A program made the translations under genes and the position numbers. Below are positions 54,227 through 63,857 of a stretch of 64,000 nucleotides of DNA, piece after piece. The stretch lies in NCBI RefSeq assembly GCF_002915595.1, contig NZ_PQGG01000028.1, positions 1 to 64,000 of the forward strand, given 5' to 3'. The notes beneath the pieces were generated by a model, which searched no databases, was not told the origin of the DNA, and saw only the letters and a program-made list of their open reading frames with translations. Origin of the DNA: Zhongshania marina. GTDB lineage: Bacteria; Pseudomonadota; Gammaproteobacteria; Pseudomonadales; Spongiibacteraceae. The stretch's first letter is position 1. Each line of letters starts with the position of its first letter.

Positions 54227-55000
54227 TTAGGAACTCGGCAGCATGCTGAGTCGCATACCGGCTTGCCATCCTCCGTCGACTAAAAATTCGGCGCCGGTGG
54301 AGTAGCTGCTTTCATCTGAAGCCAAGAAAAGGGACATATTGGCGACCTCCAGGGGGAGTCCAACTCGCGGTAAAGCGTGGTTTACGTAAAATGCGTTGTC
54401 TTCAACGCTGGGTTCGGTTTTGCCCTCAGCGCCATGCATGGAGGTAAAAATCCCACCAGGGTGAACGGTGTTGACGCGAATATTGTAGGGGCCTAACTCA
54501 ATAGCGGCAGATTTGCTAAGACCTCTGACCGCCCATTTGCTGGAAACGTATGCAGACAGACCATTTTTGGCTTGCAGGCCGTCAATGGAGGAAATGTTAA
54601 TAATTGAACCGCCTCCTGCTTTTTTCATGGGTTCGATTGCCGCGCGAATGCCGAGGTAGGTGCCTAATTGGTTGATGTTGATGACTCGCATATAATCTGC
54701 GGCGTCTGAATCTGCAATGGCGGCGACGTGTAGAATGGCGGCGTTATTCACCAGTACGTTCAGGGGGCCAAGTGATTCGGCTTTATGGATGAGGTTTTGC
54801 CAGTCGGATTCTTTTGATATATCGGCATGAACGTAGTGGGCGCGGTCGCCGAGCGATGCGGCTAGGGTTTCTCCTGCATCGTCAATAATGTCTGCGATTA
54901 CGACGCTAGCACCTTGTTCCACAAATAATTTAGCGGTAACTGCGCCCATGCCGCGTGCGGCACCCGTGATAATTGCAACTTTTCCAGCGAGTCTACTCAT
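54227..55000 (-). CDS. short-chain dehydrogenase/reductase
   Basis: A 257-residue classical SDR. NAD(P)-binding TGAARGMGAV (about 12-21), the NNAA motif (about 85), the catalytic Ser in INISSIDG and YVSSK with the active-site Tyr and Lys (about 152-156), and the C-terminal VDGGW. It resembles 3-alpha/3-beta-hydroxysteroid and cyclohexanol-type dehydrogenases of hydrocarbon degraders, but substrate cannot be assigned. Monocistronic. Confidence 0.9.
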   Translation of the reverse strand: MSRLAGKVAIITGAARGMGAVTAKLFVEQGASVVIADIIDDAGETLAASLGDRAHYVHADISKESDWQNLIHKAESLGPLNVLVNNAAILHVAAIADSDAADYMRVININQLGTYLGIRAAIEPMKKAGGGSIINISSIDGLQAKNGLSAYVSSKWAVRGLSKSAAIELGPYNIRVNTVHPGGIFTSMHGAEGKTEPSVEDNAFYVNHALPRVGLPLEVANMSLFLASDESSYSTGAEFLVDGGWQAGMRLSMLPSS

Positions 55001-55124
55001 GTGGTCTCCAGCGATTGGCGTCGTGTAAAATACGCCTAATGTATACGCGACCTTTTCGCATCGCTATTGTCCAATCGGACGAGGTATATGTGTGGTCACA
55101 TCTGATTTAAGTGGTATTGATAAA

Positions 55125-55565
55125 ATGATTAAGCGTTGTTGTGCCTTGGTTTTCTTGTCAACGGTGTTGCTGTCATGTGGAGAAAAGTCTGAAGATACTT
55201 CAGTGGCAATACGCCCTGAGCTTGAGCGCAAAGATAGTTTTCCGCCTGTTGTTACTGAAAATAATGAACAGAAAATACCTACTGCGCCTCCGGTTGCAAA
55301 AACGGGTGTCGAAAAGCAGCCGGTACTCGATTTGAGTTTACCTAATGACTTGCAGGGTGATGTTCAGGATTGGGAGGAGGAAAAAAGCCGCTATGGTGCG
55401 GAGGGTTGGTTTGAGCAAACTGGTCAAAGTGAAGAGCAGCGTTTGAAAATCAAAACCAAGTTGCGAATGAAGGAGGGGGCTGAGTTTGATCGGAATAGCA
55501 GCTTCAGCAGCTATGGTGAGTCGGTGGACGGCGCTGAGATGGGGTTTGAATATAAAACACGCTAA
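55125..55565 (+). CDS. hypothetical lipoprotein
   Basis: A 146-residue protein with a lipoprotein signal (VFLSTVLLSCG, lipobox Leu-Leu-Ser-Cys, Cys about residue 18). The mature part is polar and charged with no recognised domain. The ATG at 55125 places the signal at the N-terminus; an upstream in-frame start at 55092 is less likely. Outer-membrane location is probable, as no Asp follows the Cys. Confidence 0.75.
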   Translation: MIKRCCALVFLSTVLLSCGEKSEDTSVAIRPELERKDSFPPVVTENNEQKIPTAPPVAKTGVEKQPVLDLSLPNDLQGDVQDWEEEKSRYGAEGWFEQTGQSEEQRLKIKTKLRMKEGAEFDRNSSFSSYGESVDGAEMGFEYKTR

Positions 55566-55607
55566 TTTTGGTGTTTGCTCTAACTCATTAGTTAATCAGT
55601 AGAATTA

Positions 55608-55633
55608 AAAAAGGCCGCAGAAGCGGCCTTTTT
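55608..55633. terminator. bidirectional terminator between the lipoprotein gene and gltA
   Basis: AAAAAGGCCGC pairs perfectly with GCGGCCTTTTT over an AGAA loop. The A- and T-tracts make it active on both convergent transcripts. Confidence 0.93.
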
Positions 55634-55640
55634 CATTGTA

Positions 55641-56924
55641 TTAGCGCTTGTCCAGCGGGACAAAGTCGCGTTGCGCTGGGCCAGTGTAAAGCTGACGAGG
55701 GCGCCCGATGCGGTAGCTGCCACTGATCATTTCATTCCAGTGAGCAATCCAGCCTGGGGTGCGGCCTAGAGCAAAGATAACGGTGAACATACTTGTTGGA
55801 ATACCAATCGCTTTCAGAATAATACCTGAGTAGAAATCAACGTTCGGGTAGAGTTTTCTTTCGATAAAGTACTCGTCTTCAAGTGCAATTTGCTCAAGGC
55901 GCTTAGCGATTTTCAGCAGTGGATCGTTCTCTAGGCCTAGCTCGGCAAGAACCTCATCAGCCGCTAATTTCATTACCTTGGCGCGTGGATCAAAGTTTTT
56001 GTAAACACGGTGACCAAAGCCCATGAGGCGGAATGGGTCGTCTTTGTCTTTAGCTTTTGCAACAAACTCGTCGATGCGTGACGCGTCGCCGATTTCATTA
56101 AGCATATCCAATACGGCTTCGTTTGCACCGCCGTGTGATGGTCCCCAAAGCGCAGCAATACCGGCAGAGATACAGGCGAAAGGATTGGCGCCTGTTGAGC
56201 CAGCAAGACGTACCGTTGATGTTGATGCATTTTGCTCGTGGTCAGCATGCAATAGGAATATTTTGTCCATAGCCTTGGCAAGCACAGGGTTTACATTGCT
56301 TGGCTCGCAAGGGTTGCCAAACATCATGTGCAAAAAGTTTTCTGAGTAGCTCAGATGATTTTGCGGGTACATGAAGGGTTGGCCGATGGTGTATTTGTAA
56401 GTCATTGCCGCTAGAGTTGGCATTTTTGCAATTAGACGAATTGCAGAAATTTCGCGGTGTTTTTCGTCGGTGATGTCTAGTGAGTCGTGGTAGAACGCAG
56501 AGAGGGCGCCAACTACGCCACACATGATCGCCATTGGGTGAGCGTCGCGGCGGAAGCCTTTGAAGAAGGTGCTCATTTGGTCATTGACCATAGTGTGCAT
56601 GCGGACCTTGTTCACAAAGGTTTCTTTCTGTGCTGCGTTTGGCAGTGCGCCGTACAATAGTAAATAACAGGTTTCTAGGTAATCAGATTGTTCGGCTAGT
56701 TGTTCGATTGGGTAGCCGCCGTGCAGCAATACGCCCTTGTCGCCGTCGATATAGGTGATTTTAGATTCGCAGGCGGCGGTCGAAACAAAGCCTGGATCGT
56801 AAGTGAAGTATCCGTTACCCGTCAGGGCGCTGACTTCGATGACGTCGGGACCGATGGTGCCAGAGTGGACTTTGAGGTCTAGCGTTTTTCCATCGATACT
56901 CAGACTTGCTTTCTTATCGCTCAT
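55641..56924 (-). CDS. gltA: citrate synthase
   Basis: Type II (NADH-inhibited, hexameric class) citrate synthase of 427 residues, catalysing oxaloacetate plus acetyl-CoA to citrate. Catalytic His are in [14 protein letters not shown] (about 226-239) and [13 protein letters not shown] (about 303-315); the active-site Asp is in YPNVDFYSG (about 361). Divergent from the sdhCDAB-sucAB TCA operon, with a 514 bp regulatory gap between them. Confidence 0.97.
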   Translation of the reverse strand: MSDKKASLSIDGKTLDLKVHSGTIGPDVIEVSALTGNGYFTYDPGFVSTAACESKITYIDGDKGVLLHGGYPIEQLAEQSDYLETCYLLLYGALPNAAQKETFVNKVRMHTMVNDQMSTFFKGFRRDAHPMAIMCGVVGALSAFYHDSLDITDEKHREISAIRLIAKMPTLAAMTYKYTIGQPFMYPQNHLSYSENFLHMMFGNPCEPSNVNPVLAKAMDKIFLLHADHEQNASTSTVRLAGSTGANPFACISAGIAALWGPSHGGANEAVLDMLNEIGDASRIDEFVAKAKDKDDPFRLMGFGHRVYKNFDPRAKVMKLAADEVLAELGLENDPLLKIAKRLEQIALEDEYFIERKLYPNVDFYSGIILKAIGIPTSMFTVIFALGRTPGWIAHWNEMISGSYRIGRPRQLYTGPAQRDFVPLDKR

Positions 56925-57438
56925 GTGGGACGGGCTCCTGTAACTTTTAACATAGCTTGTGGCGTTGACTCCCCGTGTCTAGCATCCGGTAAGGTATTAC
57001 CTGAACGTAACCCGAGGAGATCCGCATTTCGCGGGAGTGACAAATATAGAGGGCTGAAATGTTTTGTCAACGGTGAGAACATTTTAACGCGGTATTGGTG
57101 TGGATGGAATTCTAAATATTCACTCCTGCTCGGTTTTTATTGTTTGTATGTAAATGTTCGCTAATTTTCGCGCACCAAATTGGCGACCCTCTGTTTTGGC
57201 TATGGCGCCATAATGGTGCGAAATGGTCTCTTAAGCCCTTGATATTCGAGTTTTTTGCCGCCCTTTTGTGGGCGTTTAAGGGTTTGTAATTGCACTTCGA
57301 TGGCCCTATAATGCGCGGCGTTTCTTCGGGAGTTTAGCTGCTCCTGTTCTAAGAAGCGATGCTGAGTTGGAGAGCTCAGTATCTGATTGATCCACTCCCT
57401 TTAAACCGCTCGTAGTATATGAGCCAGAAATTAAAAGT
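56925..57438. other. 514 bp gltA-sdhC divergent regulatory region
   Basis: Gene-free. The sdhC side contains a strong promoter (57284-57312) and a leader of about 120 nt with a small hairpin (CTGAG and CTCAG, 57362-57379). I could not pick a clear gltA promoter or regulator sites. Confidence 0.65.
57284..57312 (+). promoter_or_regulatory. sigma-70 promoter of sdhCDAB
   Basis: TTGTAA (57284-57289) and a perfect TATAAT (57307-57312) have a 17 bp spacer. The start site would be near 57319, about 120 nt before sdhC. Confidence 0.7.
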
Positions 57439-57825
57439 GTGGCAAAAACCGTGAACGATAAACGACCTGTAAATCTGGATATCGGGACAATCGCGCTGCC
57501 GATTACCGCATATACCTCTATTTTACACCGCGTTAGTGGTGTGTTTCTTGTGGCGGGCGTAGCCCTGCTGTTTTGGTTGCTTGGTACGAGTCTTGATGGC
57601 CCAGAGGGTTTCGAGCAGGCGAAGGCGTGTCTGACATCGTTCTGGGGTAAGTTGAGTATTTGGGCCGTGTTGATCGGTTTGAGTTATCACTCAGCAGCCG
57701 GTGTAAAGCATTTAATTATGGATGCTGGCATTGGTGAGACTATGAAGGGCGGCGAGACTGGGTCGAAGTTGGTCTTGGCGGTGACGGCGGTGTTGGTTCT
57801 GCTGACGGGGTTGTGGATATGGTAA
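57439..57825 (+). CDS. sdhC: succinate dehydrogenase cytochrome b556 subunit
   Basis: A 128-residue membrane anchor with three helices, carrying the RPVNLD beginning, SILHRVSGVFLV (about 28-39) and the haem-ligand region YHSAAGVKHLIMD (about 83-95). It forms the quinone site with SdhD in the inner membrane. GTG start has weak SD, but the N-terminus matches the family. Overlaps sdhD by 7 bp. Confidence 0.94.
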   Translation: MAKTVNDKRPVNLDIGTIALPITAYTSILHRVSGVFLVAGVALLFWLLGTSLDGPEGFEQAKACLTSFWGKLSIWAVLIGLSYHSAAGVKHLIMDAGIGETMKGGETGSKLVLAVTAVLVLLTGLWIW

Positions 57826-58187
57826 GTTCAGTTACGAATTTGGGGCGCAGCGGTTTATCCGATTGGCTGGTTCAGCGGGTTTCCGGTGTGGTTCTGCTAG
57901 CGTATACCTTAGTGGTTGGCTTTTATTTGGTGTGTGGTGGTTCAGAGATCACTTATGCACAGTGGAGTGCGTATTTTGATAGCACCTTTATGCGTGTGTT
58001 CAGTACGGCAGCGGTGTTGTCCATTGTAGGACATGCTTGGATCGGTTTGTGGTCAGTTTCTACCGATTATTTAACTGAGCGAATGATGGGTGGCCGAGGC
58101 ACAGTGTTGCGTTTGGCATTTCAGGCGGCGTCAGCTGTTGTGTTATTCACCTACCTCGTTTGGGGCATCCAGATTCTTTGGAGTTAA
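57819..58187 (+). CDS. sdhD: succinate dehydrogenase membrane anchor subunit D
   Basis: A 122-residue three-helix anchor. WLVQRVSGVVLLAYTL (about 17-32) and HAWIGLWSVSTDYL (about 71-84) include the haem His and quinone-site residues. The ATG at 57819 overlaps the sdhC end, preferred over an in-frame GTG two codons earlier. Ends 3 bp before sdhA. Confidence 0.93.
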   Translation: MVSSVTNLGRSGLSDWLVQRVSGVVLLAYTLVVGFYLVCGGSEITYAQWSAYFDSTFMRVFSTAAVLSIVGHAWIGLWSVSTDYLTERMMGGRGTVLRLAFQAASAVVLFTYLVWGIQILWS

Positions 58188-58190
58188 ACA

Positions 58191-59963
58191 ATGGCTAATA
58201 TTCGTACAATTTCTTTTGATGGTGTAATTGTTGGTGGCGGTGGCGCAGGTATGCGTGCTGCATTGCAGTTGGCACAGTCTGGTTACAAAACAGCAGTAAT
58301 TTCTAAAGTATTCCCTACGCGTTCACACACTGTGTCTGCTCAGGGTGGTATCACCTGTGCAATTGCGAGTGCTGATCCGCAAGATCAGTGGCAGTGGCAT
58401 ATGTATGACACAGTAAAAGGCTCTGATTACATTGGCGACCAAGAAGCCATTGAATATATGTGTCAAGTTGGCCCAGAAGCGGTTTACGAGCTTGATCACA
58501 TGGGTATGCCTTTTTCGCGTACCGAAGAAGGTCGTATTTATCAGCGTCCTTTCGGTGGTCAGTCTAAGAATTTTGGTGAGGGTGGCCAGGCTGCACGTAC
58601 TTGTGCTGCAGCTGACCGTACTGGTCACGCTCTGCTGCACACGCTTTATCAAGGCAACTTAAAGAACAATACCGTTTTCTTTAATGAGTGGTATGCAACG
58701 GATCTCGTTAAAAACGAAGACGGAGCAGTTGTTGGTGTTATCGCTATTTGTATCGAAACCGGTGAAGTGGTTTACGTCAAATCAAAAGCGACCGTATTCG
58801 CAACAGGTGGTGCGGGCCGTATTTATGCCTCTACTACTAATGCGCACATTAATACTGGTGACGGTGTTGGCATGGCGCTACGTGCTGGCTTCCCAGTTCA
58901 AGATATTGAAATGTGGCAGTTCCACCCAACCGGTATTGCCGGGGCCGGCGTACTTGTAACAGAGGGCTGTCGCGGTGAGGGCGGTTATCTAGTCAATAAA
59001 GATGGCGAGCGTTTCATGGAGCGTTATGCGCCAAATGCTAAAGATTTGGCAGGTCGTGACGTTGTTGCCCGCTCAATGACTTTGGAAATTCTCGAAGGTC
59101 GCGGCTGTGGTCCAAATGGCGATCATGTTTACCTGAAACTGGATCATCTTGGTGAAGAAGTATTGGAAAGCCGTCTGCCAGGTATTTGCGAACTATCGCG
59201 TACCTTTGCCCACGCTGATCCAGTCAAAGAGCCGGTTCCAGTAGTGCCGACCTGTCACTACATGATGGGTGGTATTCCCACCAATGTTAACGGTCAAGCA
59301 TTGACTGTCGACGCTGATGGCAACGATGTGGTTATTCCAGGTTTGTTTGCCTGTGGTGAAGTTGCTTGTGTATCTGTTCACGGTGCAAACCGCTTGGGCG
59401 GTAACTCATTGCTAGATTTGGTGGTATTTGGTCGTTCAGCTGGTTTGTATATCGAGAAGAGCCTGCGTGAAGGTATCGAAATGCGCGATGCTTCTGAGGC
59501 AGATATCGACCGCGCAATGAGCCGCTTGAATAAGATTAACAGTACTACCGGTGGTGAGAGTGTTTCGGCGCTGCGTACTGAATTGCAAACGATTATGCAG
59601 AATCACTTTGGCGTATTCCGCCGCGGTGACTTTATGCAGGAAGGTATCAAGAAGCTGGCTGAACTGCGTGTACGTATTGAAAACGCGCATTTGGAAGACA
59701 AGAGCAATGCTTACAATACAGCTCGTATTGAAGCGCTTGAGTTGCATAATTTGTTTGAAGTTGCGGAAGCGACAGCTATCGCTGCTGAAGCGCGTACTGA
59801 GAGCCGTGGCGCTCATGCTCGCGAAGACTTCACCGATCGCGATGATGACAACTGGTTGTGCCACTCTATGTACTTCCCTAGCGAAAAACGTGTTGGTAAG
59901 CGGGCGGTAAACTTCACGCCTAAAACACGTGAAGCGTTTGCACCAAAAATTCGTACGTACTGA
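58191..59963 (+). CDS. sdhA: succinate dehydrogenase flavoprotein subunit
   Basis: Oxidises succinate to fumarate on covalently bound FAD. The Rossmann motif is [18 protein letters not shown] (14-31); H46 in [10 protein letters not shown] is the FAD attachment site. The catalytic segment is [22 protein letters not shown], split at about 242 and 255, with the proton-shuttle Arg, and [15 protein letters not shown] at about 397. The 590 residues match E. coli SdhA (588). Confidence 0.97.
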   Translation: MANIRTISFDGVIVGGGGAGMRAALQLAQSGYKTAVISKVFPTRSHTVSAQGGITCAIASADPQDQWQWHMYDTVKGSDYIGDQEAIEYMCQVGPEAVYELDHMGMPFSRTEEGRIYQRPFGGQSKNFGEGGQAARTCAAADRTGHALLHTLYQGNLKNNTVFFNEWYATDLVKNEDGAVVGVIAICIETGEVVYVKSKATVFATGGAGRIYASTTNAHINTGDGVGMALRAGFPVQDIEMWQFHPTGIAGAGVLVTEGCRGEGGYLVNKDGERFMERYAPNAKDLAGRDVVARSMTLEILEGRGCGPNGDHVYLKLDHLGEEVLESRLPGICELSRTFAHADPVKEPVPVVPTCHYMMGGIPTNVNGQALTVDADGNDVVIPGLFACGEVACVSVHGANRLGGNSLLDLVVFGRSAGLYIEKSLREGIEMRDASEADIDRAMSRLNKINSTTGGESVSALRTELQTIMQNHFGVFRRGDFMQEGIKKLAELRVRIENAHLEDKSNAYNTARIEALELHNLFEVAEATAIAAEARTESRGAHAREDFTDRDDDNWLCHSMYFPSEKRVGKRAVNFTPKTREAFAPKIRTY

Positions 59964-59980
59964 TTCAGGGGAAAACGAAT

Positions 59981-60697
59981 ATGTTGAAAGTTAGTCTCTA
60001 TCGTTACAATCCTGAAACTGATCAGGAACCGTACATGCAGGAAGTTGAACTCGATACCGGTGGCAAAGACCTGATGGTATTGGACGTTCTCGAATTGTTA
60101 AAAGGCAGTGATCCGTCACTAGCTTACCGTCGTTCTTGCCGTGAGGGTGTTTGTGGTTCAGACGGTATGAACATCAACGGTAAAAATGGTTTGGCGTGTA
60201 TTACGCCGATTTCTGAAGCGCTGAAAAATGGTAAAGGTGGCAATAAATTAGTATTGCGTCCGTTGCCAGGCTTGCCGGTTATTCGTGACCTTGTTATCGA
60301 CATGAGTCTTTTCTACAAGCAGTATGAAAAGATTAAGCCGTTCTTGCAAAATGACACGCCAGCGCCCGCTATTGAGCGTTTGCAGTCTCCTGAAGAGCGC
60401 GAGAAGTTAGACGGTTTGTACGAGTGTATTCTTTGTGCGTGCTGTTCGACTGCTTGTCCTTCATTTTGGTGGAACCCTGATCGCTTTATTGGTCCAAGTG
60501 GCTTATTACAGGCTTATCGCTTTTTGGCGGACAGCCGTGATACGGCAACTGAAGAGCGCCTAAGTGATCTTGATGATCCATTTAGTGTTTTCCGTTGTCA
60601 CGGTATTCAAAATTGCGTCAATGTTTGTCCTAAGGGTTTAAACCCAACAAAGGCAATTGGCCATATCCGGAATATGTTGCTAAGCAGAGCAACTTAA
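59981..60697 (+). CDS. sdhB: succinate dehydrogenase iron-sulfur subunit
   Basis: Carries the three clusters that pass electrons to quinone: the [2Fe-2S] site CREGVCGSDGMNINGKNGLAC (split; about 54-74), [4Fe-4S] CILCACCSTACP (about 148-159) and [3Fe-4S] CHGIQNCVNVCPKG (about 205-218). The 238 residues equal the E. coli length. Last of sdhCDAB; sucA follows after 266 bp. Confidence 0.97.
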   Translation: MLKVSLYRYNPETDQEPYMQEVELDTGGKDLMVLDVLELLKGSDPSLAYRRSCREGVCGSDGMNINGKNGLACITPISEALKNGKGGNKLVLRPLPGLPVIRDLVIDMSLFYKQYEKIKPFLQNDTPAPAIERLQSPEEREKLDGLYECILCACCSTACPSFWWNPDRFIGPSGLLQAYRFLADSRDTATEERLSDLDDPFSVFRCHGIQNCVNVCPKGLNPTKAIGHIRNMLLSRAT

Positions 60698-60963
60698 GTA
60701 TTCCCTCAGCTAAGGCTGGGCAATAAAACTCTGCGTAAAGTTAGTCCTCTGGCGCCGCTCACGAGCGGCGCCAAATAAAATACACTCGGTGCTTACCGGC
60801 ACTTTATGAGCGTGAAAGCGTATAAGAGGGAAGGGACGTTCCCTGTGGTGCGAGTCGGTTCTGCGGCGTACACTGAATGCTGCTGGGCTACACAGGATGA
60901 GAAGAGCCTTATCGGGCATTGATCATTCAGACTGCCACTTCCCTTATTTTTAGGTGGACAGGA
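60698..60963 (+). other. 266 bp sdhB-sucA intergenic leader
   Basis: Gene-free. It contains a perfect 9 bp hairpin (60751-60772) without a T-run. The position, between sdhB and sucA, is where structured cis-regulatory RNAs have been described upstream of sucA in pseudomonads (sucA-II motif). I cannot confirm the consensus by eye. Confidence 0.4.
60751..60772. terminator. GC-rich hairpin between sdhB and sucA
   Basis: GGCGCCGCT and AGCGGCGCC pair perfectly over a CACG loop. There is no T-run on either side, so it is better viewed as an mRNA-processing or attenuator structure than an intrinsic terminator. Confidence 0.4.
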
Positions 60964-63798
60964 ATGCAGAAAAATTCGATGGAGCTTCTATGGAAAAGCT
61001 CACATATATCTGGCGGTAATGCGACTTACGTAGAAGAGTTGTATGAAGCCTACCTCACAGACCCAAACGCCGTTTCTGACGAATGGCGTGATTATTTTCA
61101 GCAATTGCCCCGCGTCAGTGAAAACACGACGCACGATATCCCTCACTCTCCAGTTCGCGAACACTTTGCTCAGCTAGCAAAGACGCCAATTCGCTACAGC
61201 GGCCCGGTGAACAATGACATTAGTGTTCATGAGCGCAAGCAGGTCAGAGTTATTCAGCTCGTTAGCGCCTATCGTCAGCGCGGTCATCAGGAAGCGGAGC
61301 TCGATCCTTTAGGTTTGTGGCAGCGGCCACGGGTTCCGGATTTGGAGTTGCAATACCACCAGTTGAGCGAAGCTGATTTTGATACCACCTTCCAAACTGG
61401 CAGCCTTTATATCGGCAAAGATCAAGCGACCCTACGCGATATTTATGACGCCCTGCGTTCGACGTATTGCCGCTCTGTTGGCGCTGAGTTTATGCATATT
61501 GTCGACACCCGCGAGCGCACTTGGATTCAGCAGCGGATGGAAAGCGTTCGGTCTCAGCCACAGTATGGCGTTGATATTCGCACGCACTTATTAGAGCGCT
61601 TAACCGCTGCCGAAGGCTTGGAGAAATCGCTGGGTTCTAAGTACCCAGGTACCAAGCGTTTTGGTTTGGAAGGCGGCGAAAGCTTGATTCCGATGATGGA
61701 TGCCATCATTCAGCGTGCGGGTTCATACGGTGCCAAAGAAATGGTCATCGGCATGGCTCACCGGGGCCGTCTCAATTTACTGGTCAATATTTTAGGTAAG
61801 AATCCTGCCGAGTTATTTGATGAGTTTGAAGGCAAGGTTAAGTACCAAGGCTCAGCCGACGTTAAATACCACCAAGGTTTTTCTTCCAATGTGATGACTC
61901 CGGGTGGCGAAGTGCATTTGGCCTTGGCTTTTAACCCCTCGCATTTGGAAATCGTATCGCCGGTTGTTGAAGGCTCGGTAAGAGCGCGCCAAGATCGTCG
62001 TAACGACCCAATCGGCGACAAAGTTGTGCCTATCGTTTTGCACGGTGACGCGGCCTTTGCTGGTCAAGGTGTGGTAATGGAGACATTCCAAATGTCTCAA
62101 ACCCGCGCCTACAAAACAGGCGGCACTGTCCATATCGTTATTAACAACCAGGTTGGCTTTACCACTAGCTTGCAGGAAGATGCACGTTCAACAGAATACT
62201 GTACCGACGTTGCGAAAATGGTTCAGGCGCCAATCTTCCATGTTAACGGTGACGACCCAGAAGCGGTGCTCTTTGTTAGCCAACTGGCTGCGGATTTCCG
62301 TCAAGAATTTAAGAAAGATGTGGTTGTTGATTTAATCTGCTACCGCCGTCGTGGCCACAATGAAGCTGATGAGCCCTCGGGCACTCAGCCATTGATGTAT
62401 AACAAAATCAATAAGCAAAAAACCACCCGTGAGCTCTATGTTAACAAACTGCTTGAAGAAGGCGTTGTAAGCAAAGAGCTGGCAGATAAAATGGCTGATG
62501 ATTACCGTCAGGCACTTGATAATGGTGAGCATGTAGCAAAGAGTTTGGTTATGGAGCCAAACAAAGAGCTGTTTGTCGATTGGACTCCTTATCTTGGTCA
62601 CGCTTGGGATGTTGCCGGTGATACCACCATTGATCCAAAGTTGCTTAAGGAAACTGCTGAGCTAGTTAATGCGATACCTGAAGGTATTGTGGTTCAGCGT
62701 CAGGTCGCCAAGATTTATGAAGATCGCCGCAAAATGGCCGCTGGCGCAATGCCTATTAACTGGGGTTTTGCAGAAACCTTGGCTTATGGGTCGTTGCTTA
62801 AGCAGGGGCACAAGGTGCGTTTGACCGGTCAGGATGTTGGTCGCGGTACCTTCTCACATCGCCATGCTGTTTTGCACAGCCAATCTGATGCGCGTCGCTA
62901 TATTCCTTTACAGAATATGTTTGACGGGCAGCCTGCTTTTTCGATTTTCGACTCTTTGCTGTCAGAAGAAGCGGTACTCGCCTTTGAATACGGTTACTCG
63001 ACCACGCAGCCTGATGCCCTAGTTATATGGGAAGCGCAGTTCGGTGATTTTGCCAACGGCGCGCAGGTTGTTATAGACCAATTTATTAGTAGTGGTGAAT
63101 TAAAGTGGGGCCGTTTGTGCGGTTTAACCATGCTTTTACCACATGGCTATGAAGGGCAGGGGCCGGAGCATTCTTCTGCGAAACTAGAGCGATTCTTGCA
63201 ATTATGTGCAGAGCACAATATTCAAGTGTGTGTTCCGTCTACACCAGCTCAGGTTTATCACATGCTGCGTCGTCAGGCGATTCGCCCGCTGCGTCGTCCT
63301 TTAGTCGTGATGTCACCTAAGAGCTTGCTTCGTCATAAAGAAGCGGTATCAAGCATCGAAGAGTTAACCGAAGGTCAATTCCAAAATGTGATTGATGAGA
63401 CTGATGACATCGATAAGTCAAAAGTTACCCGCATGATTTTGTGCAGCGGTAAGGTGTATTACGATCTGCGTGCAGCTCGTCGTGAACACGGTAAAGACTC
63501 AGTAGCTATTGTTCGTCTCGAGCAGGTTTATCCATTCCCTTACGACGATTTGCGTAATGCGATTGCGGGTTATCCAAATCTGAAGAAAGTAGTTTGGTGT
63601 CAGGAAGAGCCGCGCAACCAAGGGGCTTGGTATAACAGTCGTCATCGCATGACTCGCGTGATACGCAGCTTTAAACCTGAAAAGAATCTATTGCTCGGTT
63701 ATGTAGGGCGGGAGCCTTCAGCATCACCTGCGGCTGGTTACATGGCTTTACACCTTGAGCAGCAAGAGAAATTTATTAAACAGGCATTAAAACTGTAA
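60964..63798 (+). CDS. sucA: 2-oxoglutarate dehydrogenase E1 component
   Basis: Thiamine-diphosphate-dependent decarboxylase that starts 2-oxoglutarate to succinyl-CoA conversion. The 944 residues (E. coli 933) include the N-terminal core-binding segment (MELLWKSSHISGGNATYVEEL, split at 6 and 16), the ThDP-pocket AHRGRLNLL (about 264) and the catalytic His-rich HGDAAFAGQGVVME (about 360). The C-terminal half has GRGTFSHRHAVLH (about 635) and PHGYEGQGPEHSSA (about 728). The ATG at 60964 follows AGGTGG and is chosen over an upstream in-frame start at 60919. Confidence 0.96.
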   Translation: MQKNSMELLWKSSHISGGNATYVEELYEAYLTDPNAVSDEWRDYFQQLPRVSENTTHDIPHSPVREHFAQLAKTPIRYSGPVNNDISVHERKQVRVIQLVSAYRQRGHQEAELDPLGLWQRPRVPDLELQYHQLSEADFDTTFQTGSLYIGKDQATLRDIYDALRSTYCRSVGAEFMHIVDTRERTWIQQRMESVRSQPQYGVDIRTHLLERLTAAEGLEKSLGSKYPGTKRFGLEGGESLIPMMDAIIQRAGSYGAKEMVIGMAHRGRLNLLVNILGKNPAELFDEFEGKVKYQGSADVKYHQGFSSNVMTPGGEVHLALAFNPSHLEIVSPVVEGSVRARQDRRNDPIGDKVVPIVLHGDAAFAGQGVVMETFQMSQTRAYKTGGTVHIVINNQVGFTTSLQEDARSTEYCTDVAKMVQAPIFHVNGDDPEAVLFVSQLAADFRQEFKKDVVVDLICYRRRGHNEADEPSGTQPLMYNKINKQKTTRELYVNKLLEEGVVSKELADKMADDYRQALDNGEHVAKSLVMEPNKELFVDWTPYLGHAWDVAGDTTIDPKLLKETAELVNAIPEGIVVQRQVAKIYEDRRKMAAGAMPINWGFAETLAYGSLLKQGHKVRLTGQDVGRGTFSHRHAVLHSQSDARRYIPLQNMFDGQPAFSIFDSLLSEEAVLAFEYGYSTTQPDALVIWEAQFGDFANGAQVVIDQFISSGELKWGRLCGLTMLLPHGYEGQGPEHSSAKLERFLQLCAEHNIQVCVPSTPAQVYHMLRRQAIRPLRRPLVVMSPKSLLRHKEAVSSIEELTEGQFQNVIDETDDIDKSKVTRMILCSGKVYYDLRAARREHGKDSVAIVRLEQVYPFPYDDLRNAIAGYPNLKKVVWCQEEPRNQGAWYNSRHRMTRVIRSFKPEKNLLLGYVGREPSASPAAGYMALHLEQQEKFIKQALKL

Positions 63799-63857
63799 GG
63801 TTTTAATCAACTTATAAAGACTGTCTCGTACAGCGATATTAATTGACAGGAATAGTG

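Noticed and set aside
60751-60772. Intrinsic terminator of sdhCDAB
   Set aside because: No T-run follows the hairpin on either strand, so it is kept as a structured element of uncertain role.
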